This document shows, one piece after another, positions 41,913 through 49,341 of a DNA stretch of 64,000 nucleotides (the stretch's first letter is position 1; each line of letters begins with the position of its first letter). Both the position numbers and the translations under genes were made by a program. Source of the stretch: CBDDEC01 sp965226785 (GTDB lineage: Bacteria > Chloroflexota > Dehalococcoidia > UBA2979); the NCBI GenBank assembly GCA_965226785.1, contig CBDDEC010000002.1, forward strand, positions 992,001 through 1,056,000, written 5' to 3'. The notes under the pieces are model-generated. The model did not search any database and had not been told where the DNA came from. It saw only the letters and a list, made by a program, of their open reading frames with translations.

Positions 41913-43124
41913 GTGGCCGACAGCTCAAGCCGTGCGCCGCTCGATGGCATCCGCATTGTCGAGGTCGCGAGCTGGGTGATGGTGCCCTCGGCGGGCGCCA
42001 TCCTGGCCGCGAACGGCGCCGATGTGGTGAAGGTCGAGCCTGCTGGCTCGGCCGACCCCTCGCGAGCGGCGACCTTCGAGATCGACGGCGACGTGATCGA
42101 GCCGGGGTTCGAGCTCTCCAACTCCGGCAAGCGCGGCATCACGCTCGACCTGCAGAACGGTGCCGGCCAGGAGGTGCTGCACCGCCTCCTCGACGGGGCG
42201 GATGTCTTCCTCACGAACATCCGCGCGCCCGCGCTCGAGCGGGCCGGTTTGCTGCCCGAGGAGCTGCGCGCATGCTACCCGGAGCTCGTGATCGCGCACG
42301 GCACGGGCTACGGGCGCGAGGGCGCCGAGGCCGACCGTCCCGCGTTCGATGAGCTGGCGTACTGGGCGCGAGCCGGCATCGGACGCACGCTGGCGCCCGC
42401 CGACGAGCCGCCGGTCCAGCTCGTCGGCGCGATGGGTGACCTGCCCTCGGGCGTGGCGCTGGTTGCCGGGGTGATGACGGCGCTCTTCCGTCGCGAACGC
42501 GGCGACGGCGGGTCGATCGTCGACGTATCGCTGCTGGGCGCCGGGCTCTGGACGAACGGCTGGGAGCTGCAGCAGGCTCTGATCGGCCAGCCCCGACGTC
42601 CGACACAGCCTCGCGAGGCGCGTCTCAGCCCGCTCTACAACTGCTATCGCTGCGCCGATGGCCGCTGGGTGCAGTTCGCGATGTACCAGGCGGGGCGGTA
42701 CTGGCGTCCGCTCTGCGAGGCGCTGGGCCGCGACGACCTCGCCGATGACGAGCGCTTCCAGGACTTCGCGGGCATCCTCGAGCACTCCGTCGACGCCCGC
42801 GAGGCCCTCGAGGAAACGCTCGGCGCCCTCACGCTCGACGAACTCGGCCCGCTGCTGGACGCCGCGGATCTGCCATGGGCGCCGGTCAGTTCGCTCGAAG
42901 AGATCGTCGACGACGAGCAGGCGCGCGCCAACGGCCTCATCCTCTCGCGCGCGCATCGCAGCGGCCGCGAGATCGATGTCCCGGCGCCGCCGTTTCGCCT
43001 GCGCGATGTGCCGCTCACCCTCGGGCCAGCGCCCGAGGTCGGCCAGCACCGCGAGGAGCTGTTGCTCGAAATGGGCTACGACTGGCCGGACATCGAACGG
43101 CTAGCGAACGACGGCGCGTTCTAG
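41913..43124 (+). CDS. CaiB/BaiF type III CoA-transferase
   Basis: 403 residues, GTG 41913, one base after the hydratase stop. LDGIRIVEVASWVMVPSAG starts the Rossmann core, and KVEPAGSADPSR and LSNSGKRGITLDL follow. The helix that carries the catalytic Asp in formyl-CoA transferase reads VDVSLLGAGLWTNG, placing Gly where Asp is expected. The C-terminal PEVGQHREELLLEMGYDW is typical. It transfers CoA between acids, but the missing Asp leaves the mechanism open. Confidence 0.88.
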   Translation: MADSSSRAPLDGIRIVEVASWVMVPSAGAILAANGADVVKVEPAGSADPSRAATFEIDGDVIEPGFELSNSGKRGITLDLQNGAGQEVLHRLLDGADVFLTNIRAPALERAGLLPEELRACYPELVIAHGTGYGREGAEADRPAFDELAYWARAGIGRTLAPADEPPVQLVGAMGDLPSGVALVAGVMTALFRRERGDGGSIVDVSLLGAGLWTNGWELQQALIGQPRRPTQPREARLSPLYNCYRCADGRWVQFAMYQAGRYWRPLCEALGRDDLADDERFQDFAGILEHSVDAREALEETLGALTLDELGPLLDAADLPWAPVSSLEEIVDDEQARANGLILSRAHRSGREIDVPAPPFRLRDVPLTLGPAPEVGQHREELLLEMGYDWPDIERLANDGAF

Positions 43125-43177
43125 ACGACGAACCAATGGTCGTAGCCGGGCTTGCTCCAATCTCTTACGCGCCTCGA

Positions 43178-44383
43178 CTAGCTCCCCGCTGTTTCGGACT
43201 CGACCGCCGCACCTGCCGGCAGCAGGCCGCTCACCTTCTGCTCCAGCTCAGCCGACATCTCGCTCAGGCGAGCGATGCCTTCACGCGCTGAGTTGATGCC
43301 CTCTTGCTGCAACCGGCTGGCGGCGTCGACCGCCCCGACCAGGTCGGCGTGCGCCTCGGCCAGCTTGTCGATCGCGATCACCGGGCTGCGATAGAGGTCG
43401 CCGATGTCCTCCGTGTGCTGCCGGATCGCCGAGGCGTTCGCGGCAATCAGGTCGCCCAGGAATTCGCGGGTGCGCTGGGCCGCGTCCGCGACCCGCTGCT
43501 GACGCACCAGCGCTGCCTGCACGGCCAGACCCACCGTCACGACGTTGGTGGCCAGCGTCAGCGTTCGCTCGACCGACTGCCCGAGACGGTGGTTGTTCTG
43601 ACGCGTGAGCTCCATGCTCACGAAGTACTGGAGGTGCACCTCCTCGATCTGGCGCAGGTCCTCCACCCTTCTCGTCACGTCGAACGATGCACCGCGGACA
43701 CGCTCGAGCGTTGTCGGATCCTCGGTCTGCTCGATCAGCTCGTCCAGCCGCTGCATCAGCACTTCACCGGCGTAAGCGCTGCGCTGCACCGAGAGCTGGA
43801 GTGCCTCCACCTCCTCGTACATCTGGCGCAGCTCTGCGTTGTCGCGGACCAGCAAGGCGCGCCCCTCGCGGAGCTTCGTCTCGATCGCGGCCGCCTGGCG
43901 CGAGGCGGGCTCGTACCGCAGCGCGATCTTGTTGAGCCTCCGCACGAGCGAGCCCTGTTTGCCGCCGAACGGCAGCGCATCCGCGATCCGGTCCCGGATG
44001 CTGGGCTCGGTCAGCTCGTGCGGGTTGACGGCGTTCAGCGCCACGCGCAGGTCGCGCAGGCCGTTCGCGATCTCTTTGCTCGGGCCGCCCTCGCTCAGCA
44101 GCGAGCCGATCGTCGTCTTCAGCAGCCCCAGCTGACCGGCCGCGCGCTGCTGCGTGGCCATCCCCACGTTCGAGATGTCGTCCAGCACCTCGAACGCGCG
44201 ACCGCCGGTCGCCTCGGCGAGCTGCTCCACGAGTTCGCTCGCTTCGCGACGGACCTCCTGCGCCTCCTCCTCAGACATCCCCGTGGGCGCGCGCGGCTCG
44301 CGGACCTCGGCAGGAAGGACCTCGACCTCTTCGATCGTGTCCGACTCCGGCTCGATCTTGTTCTCAATCGACCTGTTCGTCAC
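43178..44383 (-). CDS. TelA-family (toxic anion resistance) protein
   Basis: 401 residues. GTG 44383 has GAGGAGG upstream. After a disordered acidic N-terminus (EVEVLPAEVREPRAP) come long helices: ASELVEQLAEATGG, RIADALPFGGKQGSLVRRL, LREGRALLVRDNAELRQMY and LTLATNVVTVGLAVQAALV. These match TelA proteins linked to tellurite, membrane stress and phage-exclusion phenotypes. Last gene of a minus-strand run with the membrane coiled-coil and VWA genes, it starts 46 bp past the preceding stop. Confidence 0.88.
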   Translation of the reverse strand: MTNRSIENKIEPESDTIEEVEVLPAEVREPRAPTGMSEEEAQEVRREASELVEQLAEATGGRAFEVLDDISNVGMATQQRAAGQLGLLKTTIGSLLSEGGPSKEIANGLRDLRVALNAVNPHELTEPSIRDRIADALPFGGKQGSLVRRLNKIALRYEPASRQAAAIETKLREGRALLVRDNAELRQMYEEVEALQLSVQRSAYAGEVLMQRLDELIEQTEDPTTLERVRGASFDVTRRVEDLRQIEEVHLQYFVSMELTRQNNHRLGQSVERTLTLATNVVTVGLAVQAALVRQQRVADAAQRTREFLGDLIAANASAIRQHTEDIGDLYRSPVIAIDKLAEAHADLVGAVDAASRLQQEGINSAREGIARLSEMSAELEQKVSGLLPAGAAVESETAGS

Positions 44384-44429
44384 GATGGCGAACCTCCTCG
44401 GATGGCCGTTCCCGGCCACGTGTCCTCGT

Positions 44430-45512
44430 TCAGTACCCAAGTTGTTTGAGCTTCAGTTGCACCTCCTGCGCTTGTTGGATGGTTCCGCGCAGCGCCTCAA
44501 TGACGCCGTTCACGCTGGTTTCTGAGCTGCCGGTCCGAATCGCGGCCAGCTCGATGCGCGTGCGATGCAGCGACGCCTCGCAACGCCCGGCCTGATGGAG
44601 CAGCTGCTCGACGCGCAGTCGCAGCTGGTCGAGGAGTGCGAGGCGCTCGCGCTGGGCTACGAGCGTCGCGTCGCGGATCTCGACGAGGCCCGCGGGCGGA
44701 CGATCGAGCGACGAGGCCTCTCGTTCGAGCCGGGCGATCTCGGCTTGCAGGCGCTCGCGTCCCGATCCCTCCGTCGCCTCGAGCAGCTCGAGTGCGTCGG
44801 CGAGCACGCTCAGCCCACGCCGGCGCGTCTCTGCGGCCAGCGCCGGGACGCGGGTGACCGCCAGCGGATCCACCTCGCGGCGGCTCGCCAGCGCCTCCTG
44901 CAACTGCGCGTACTCCCGCTCGAGCTCCGCGAGGATGCGTGCGCCGGCGACTGACGCCGTCTCGGTGAACCCGCGTTCGAGCCGGAGGCCCAGCGACCGT
45001 GCTTCGCGCTCCTCCTGTCGCGAGCGCCCTCGCTCACGGAGGTCCGCGAGCCGGTGCTCGAGCAGTTCGTACTCGTCTCCGTAGCGGATGGCGTAACGCC
45101 AGACGAAGGAGGTGGCTGCCACCGCCAGCGAGAGGAAGATGGCAACGGTGGCCTCGGTGCCGCGCGCCCGGTCCGGGTCAAGGAGCAGATAGCTCAGCGA
45201 CATCGCGGCCAGCGCGAGCGGGAGCAAGGTCAGCGGGTGGGCGAGCGCGTTCAGGCGCAGCTGCCGGCGGAGATCGGCCTCGGGTGGTCCGTCTGCGCCG
45301 TCGCTCGGGGCAGGGTCCTCACCCTCTTCGCCCGGACCGGACCACAGTTCGGGAACCGGGCGGAAGGCGATCACGGCACTGGCACTGAAGGCGAGCAGGC
45401 CCCAGAGGAGCACCCACGGGACCAACGCCGACCAGCGGTCGAACAGTGGCAGACGCAATCCCGCCGCCAGGAGCAAGCTGACGACGACCAGGGGGACCGC
45501 TACCGTTTGCAT
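44430..45512 (-). CDS. Membrane protein with cytoplasmic coiled coil
   Basis: 360 residues. Two N-terminal helices (VPLVVVSLLLAAGLRLPLF, ALVPWVLLWGLLAFSASAV), an acidic loop (PGEEGEDPAPSDGADGPPE), then two more helices (PLTLLPLALAAMSLSYLLL, ATVAIFLSLAVAATSFVWR) near residues 92-140. Residues ~150-360 are a long coiled coil (YELLEHRLADLRERG to IQQAQEVQLKLKQLGY). No family recognised. Its place between VWA and TelA genes suggests a membrane adaptor that holds TelA. Confidence 0.7.
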   Translation of the reverse strand: MQTVAVPLVVVSLLLAAGLRLPLFDRWSALVPWVLLWGLLAFSASAVIAFRPVPELWSGPGEEGEDPAPSDGADGPPEADLRRQLRLNALAHPLTLLPLALAAMSLSYLLLDPDRARGTEATVAIFLSLAVAATSFVWRYAIRYGDEYELLEHRLADLRERGRSRQEEREARSLGLRLERGFTETASVAGARILAELEREYAQLQEALASRREVDPLAVTRVPALAAETRRRGLSVLADALELLEATEGSGRERLQAEIARLEREASSLDRPPAGLVEIRDATLVAQRERLALLDQLRLRVEQLLHQAGRCEASLHRTRIELAAIRTGSSETSVNGVIEALRGTIQQAQEVQLKLKQLGY

Positions 45513-45548
45513 GTCTCCTCCTCTGCGCGTCCTCTGCGCTTCTTGCTG

Positions 45549-45614
45549 GCGCCTGACCCTCAGGCGCTAGAAGTACCCGCTGCGCCTGACCCTCAGGCGC
45601 TAGAAGTACCCGCT
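45549..45614 (-). terminator. Tandem 33-bp repeat, each with a GCGCCTGA/TCAGGCGC hairpin
   Basis: A 33-bp unit occurs at 45549-45581 and 45582-45614. Each has a perfect 8-bp stem (GCGCCTGA, loop CCC, TCAGGCGC). The second unit includes the final codons and stop of the VWA gene. The duplicate lies just downstream in the direction of transcription, before the membrane-protein gene. It may attenuate transcription or stabilise mRNA. Confidence 0.6.
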
Positions 45615-48600
45615 GATTTCGGCAAGCAGGTGGGCCAGGTCCTCCTCCGTCACACCCTGGAACTCCGCGCTGGTGGCGCCGGCCAGGAGGCGACCAATGT
45701 CCAGGTCCGCGTCGTCGCCGATGCCGATGAAGAACACCTGCACCGGCTGGTCGGGATGACCCGATGGCACAGCGAGCCGGATGCCGACGATCGACTCCTT
45801 ACCGACCTGGTTCCCCCGCGTGTCGTAAGCCGATTCCCCATCCATCCCGGAGAACGCGACCGAGACCTCGTCGCGCGACATCAGCTTGATGAGGTCGTCG
45901 AGCCGCGTCCTGCCGCGGTTCGCACGCCCGTCGGTCAGCACCACGACGGCGCGGATGGCGTTGGGTGGGCCCTCGGCCGTGTCGGTCATCTCGATCCCGG
46001 CCTTGATCGCGTCGTAGAGCGCCGTCTCGCCTCCCGCCCGCAGCGCGTGGACGGCGTCGGCGATGGCGAACCGATTCTGCGCGAGCGGTCCGACCGGGAC
46101 GCGTGAGTGAACTTCGTTGTCGAAGGCGACGAGGCCGACCTGGTTATTCGCGGCCATCGCATCGAGGGCAGCGACCAGTCCGTCCTGAGCCTCTCGGAGC
46201 TTCTTCCCGAGCATCGACCCCGAGGTGTCGACGACGAAGGTCACGATCGCCGGCCGCTTGACATCGACCCAGGACTCGTCGATGGCCGCGGCGACCGCCG
46301 GGTCGATGAGCGAGGGATTGAGCACCGCGGACGGCTTCGTCGGATCCAGCCCGAACTCGCTCGTGATCTTGCTGCTCGGGTCGGCCAGCGAGATGTCGGT
46401 GCCCGGCCGGAAGCCCGCCGCCATGAACGCGCGCTGCTGGTCATCTTCGCGGAGGAAGTCGAGCCACTCCTCGGCTGCCTCGACCTGCTGGTCGGACACC
46501 CAGGGTGCCTGCACGATGCAGCCGCAGTTGCTGCGAGGCATCGAGCCCTCGCTGGGATAGATCATGACCATCCGCTCCTCGATCGGTGGAGGGGTGACCT
46601 TCACGCCGCCGATGAAGGCGCGTTCCGTCCCCTCGTAGAGGTGGATGAGGTTGTCTTCCGGCATGATGAAGAAGTGGCCGTAGCGGGGCCCCTGGTGAAT
46701 CTTGGTGTTGAGCACCGTGGTGCCGATCAGGTAGTGGTCGACCAGGCCCTGGAACTCTTTGACGTAACGGACGACCTTCGGGTCGGTCACGTCCGCGGCC
46801 GTGAGGTCCTCGGGCAGCTTGCCGGCGGCGATGGCGTAGAGGGCCAGCAGCAGGCTGCGGCCGGTGCTCGAGGTCGCCGGGTCGGTGAAGGCCATCAGCG
46901 GCCGCTGACCCCACTCCGCCTTGGCACAGGGGTAGGCCGCCCACCCCTCGGGGTCCGCCCGCAACGCCAGGATGTCCGCGAAGCCCAGCTCCTGCTCCGG
47001 CCAGCCCAGACATCGCGCCATGTCCTCGTAGGTGACGATGCCGATGACCGGACGGACGATGCTGGGAGCCGCCGCGAGGTCTACCACCTCGTGGCCGAGT
47101 TCGTAGTTGACGTCGACCAGCCAGTGGGCGCTGGAGGGGGTCACGATCGTAGGGTCCGAGTAGTTCGGCAAGACGTAACCATCAATTATACCCTCCAAAT
47201 CGATCGCGACCCCGTCTCTGATCCGCTCGATCAGGTAGTCGCCCTGTAGCTGCGAGGGGACGTTCCAGACCTTGATCACGATGCGAGTGCCGTCCGGCAT
47301 GCGGTGCTCTTCGTCGTTGAACTCGTCAGCCATCTCTCTCAGCAGCCCGTCGCGGAAGAGGTGCCCGGTCGCCCAGTGCTCGACCACGACGGTTGGTTCG
47401 GGGGGCGGTGGTCGGAGCAGTCCGACCAGGAAGAACCCCCCGATGCCGAGCACCCAGATCGTTGCGATGAGCGAGAGCATTCGTTCGCGTGTCGTAGCCT
47501 CGAACATTGCTGAAACTCCTCTCTGACCTTGCGCGGCCCCGGTGGCCGCACGCCCCAACTCCCAGACCGTGAGCACTGCCATCGCCCCGGTTCTTGCGAC
47601 GAGCTTCGCGATCCACCAGCAGCCGGCCCCGCCCCGCCGCCCCGCGGCCGCGACTGCGCTCATCGACCGGCGGAGGACGAGCGCGGCGCCGGTCATCGCC
47701 TGCCACAGGCCGCGGAGCGGCGTCGAAGCACCGATCCAGACCGCCCGCGCTCCAGCGCCCGCTGCCGACGTCAGCGTGAGGACCGTTAGCAGGAACGGGC
47801 GGGCGACAGCGAGGACGACCCACCGGCTGAGACGGAGTAGCGGGGCCGCCGCCAACTTCAGCGCCGCCAGGAACCTCGTGCGGAGCTGGCGGATGGCGCT
47901 CGCAACGCCCAGCCGCAGGGCGAGCAGCGCCGCTGCCGTCGTCTGAACGATGGCGGAGACGCCCAGCCAAAGCGGCCGTGCAATAGTCACGAAGCGAGCA
48001 CGGAGTACGGAGGCCACGATGGCCACTCGCCGCGAGAGCTCGCGCAGCGCCTCGGCAGACGCGCGCGCGACCGCGGGGAGCACCCACCCGACGAGACGAG
48101 CGGCGCCAGCGATGACGACCCAGCTGGCGTAGAGCGGGAGGACGATGGCTCGTCTGAGGACGCGAGCGACGGCGGCCAGAGCGAGGGTGACGGTTCGAGC
48201 AACGGTCAGGGCGAAGTCGCGGGTAGCCGCTGCCGCGATCGCCGCCGGGCGTCCCAGAGCGCGCAGCCCAGCCTCGACGGCTCGGGCGGCCGAGGCGATG
48301 GCCTGCCCCAGGTTGCGGCTCAGCATGGAGACTGCGAGCCAGGCCGCATAGAGCGGGAGGACGACGATCAAGCCGAGCTGACCGACGACGGCGACGAGCA
48401 CGAGCCACACCGCTCGCGTCATCGCCGCGACTGCCCGTCCGGCGTGGCGAGCGGCTGCGGAGCAAGTGAGCCAGACGGCGGACAGCATGCGCCAGAGGAC
48501 CCGCCCGACGCGGCGCACTCCGAGTGCGACTGGCCGCGCTACGGCCGAGATGCCGCGCCAGAGGCGTCGGAGGACGGCCGCAGCGACGCTGCGTATGCCC

Positions 48601-49100
48601 TCGAGGGCGGTGGACGCAGCGTGCCAGGCGCGCCGCAGCGCCAACGTGATCGCGCTGCGGACGGCGAGGAGGACCGCTCCGATCGGCCGCCAGATTGAGC
48701 GCAGCAGCCGGTGCAGCCACTCGACGAGGGGCGCGGCGAACCGGTGCACGGGAGGCCAGCCGTACACCAGCCGCAGGCCGTGCGCGGCGAGGGCGGTACC
48801 CGCGACCGCGCCCGCGATGCCGAACACGAGGCCCGCGCGTTGCAGTCTCTCGGACAGCGTGCGCGTGCCCTGCTCCCCGATCAGCCCCTCGGCGAGGAGC
48901 CATACGACGATCGCTTCGTGTCTCAGCCAGAGCACCGCAGCGACGCCTATCAAGAACAACGCCGCCAAGCTGAGATAGCTGGACGGCGTTGTGTGCGTCT
49001 GGCGCGTCGGTCGGGCCTCGATCGGCCCGTGCCACGCGCCCGGCGGTGGTAGCCAGGCTTCGTGTTCGCCGTGAGTGCTGGCGTTAGGTGGTCTCGTCAC
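45600..49100 (-). CDS. Giant membrane protein: amphipathic repeats, TM helix, substrate-binding domain and VWA domain
   Basis: About 1166 residues from GTG 49100; an ATG at 49160 would add 20. Two helices near residues 45-60 and 85-105 are followed by ~430 residues of Leu/Ala/Arg/Trp helices in loosely repeated blocks (ARPLWLGVSAIVQTTA, VLPLYAAWLAVSML, VLPLYASWVVIAGA). A TM helix comes near residue 555 (SLIATIWVLGIGGFFLVGLL). Then comes a bacterial extracellular solute-binding-like domain (VVEHWATGHLFRDGL to FLREDDQQRAFMAAGF). The C-terminal VWA domain has an intact MIDAS: VDTSGSM, GETALYD and LTDGRANRG. SBP-VWA fusions are known; this repeat-rich N-terminus is unusual. Divergent from the GAF/TPR gene. 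Confidence 0.8.
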   Translation of the reverse strand: MTRPPNASTHGEHEAWLPPPGAWHGPIEARPTRQTHTTPSSYLSLAALFLIGVAAVLWLRHEAIVVWLLAEGLIGEQGTRTLSERLQRAGLVFGIAGAVAGTALAAHGLRLVYGWPPVHRFAAPLVEWLHRLLRSIWRPIGAVLLAVRSAITLALRRAWHAASTALEGIRSVAAAVLRRLWRGISAVARPVALGVRRVGRVLWRMLSAVWLTCSAAARHAGRAVAAMTRAVWLVLVAVVGQLGLIVVLPLYAAWLAVSMLSRNLGQAIASAARAVEAGLRALGRPAAIAAAATRDFALTVARTVTLALAAVARVLRRAIVLPLYASWVVIAGAARLVGWVLPAVARASAEALRELSRRVAIVASVLRARFVTIARPLWLGVSAIVQTTAAALLALRLGVASAIRQLRTRFLAALKLAAAPLLRLSRWVVLAVARPFLLTVLTLTSAAGAGARAVWIGASTPLRGLWQAMTGAALVLRRSMSAVAAAGRRGGAGCWWIAKLVARTGAMAVLTVWELGRAATGAAQGQRGVSAMFEATTRERMLSLIATIWVLGIGGFFLVGLLRPPPPEPTVVVEHWATGHLFRDGLLREMADEFNDEEHRMPDGTRIVIKVWNVPSQLQGDYLIERIRDGVAIDLEGIIDGYVLPNYSDPTIVTPSSAHWLVDVNYELGHEVVDLAAAPSIVRPVIGIVTYEDMARCLGWPEQELGFADILALRADPEGWAAYPCAKAEWGQRPLMAFTDPATSSTGRSLLLALYAIAAGKLPEDLTAADVTDPKVVRYVKEFQGLVDHYLIGTTVLNTKIHQGPRYGHFFIMPEDNLIHLYEGTERAFIGGVKVTPPPIEERMVMIYPSEGSMPRSNCGCIVQAPWVSDQQVEAAEEWLDFLREDDQQRAFMAAGFRPGTDISLADPSSKITSEFGLDPTKPSAVLNPSLIDPAVAAAIDESWVDVKRPAIVTFVVDTSGSMLGKKLREAQDGLVAALDAMAANNQVGLVAFDNEVHSRVPVGPLAQNRFAIADAVHALRAGGETALYDAIKAGIEMTDTAEGPPNAIRAVVVLTDGRANRGRTRLDDLIKLMSRDEVSVAFSGMDGESAYDTRGNQVGKESIVGIRLAVPSGHPDQPVQVFFIGIGDDADLDIGRLLAGATSAEFQGVTEEDLAHLLAEISGYF

Positions 49101-49238
49101 CGCTCGCCCCCATGCCCCTGAGGCGGCGCGCGGCTGGTGTCTCGCGGCGCTCCACCTCAAGCCTGGGTGTCAGCGTGCGACGCCGTGGTGCGACATTCAA
49201 TCCCCTACGGTGTAGATTACGCAACGAACAGGCGTTGG

Positions 49239-49283
49239 TGTAGCAAAACTTGCTACAAATCCGGGCGAAGCTGCTACAGTAGC
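49239..49283. promoter_or_regulatory. Palindromic operator cluster TGTAGCAA-n3-TTGCTACA and GCTACAGTAGC
   Basis: 49239-49257 is a perfect 8-bp inverted repeat with a 3-base spacer. 49273-49283 is a second palindrome built from the same GCTAC half-site. A lone TGTAGA lies at 49211. All sit between the divergent VWA and GAF/TPR genes, so they probably bind a dimeric regulator controlling one or both. Confidence 0.65.
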
Positions 49284-49341
49284 CGCCCGATCCCCCTCGG
49301 ATGGGGTTCGCTGGTCCGTCGAGGTAGGAGGAACAGCGGTC

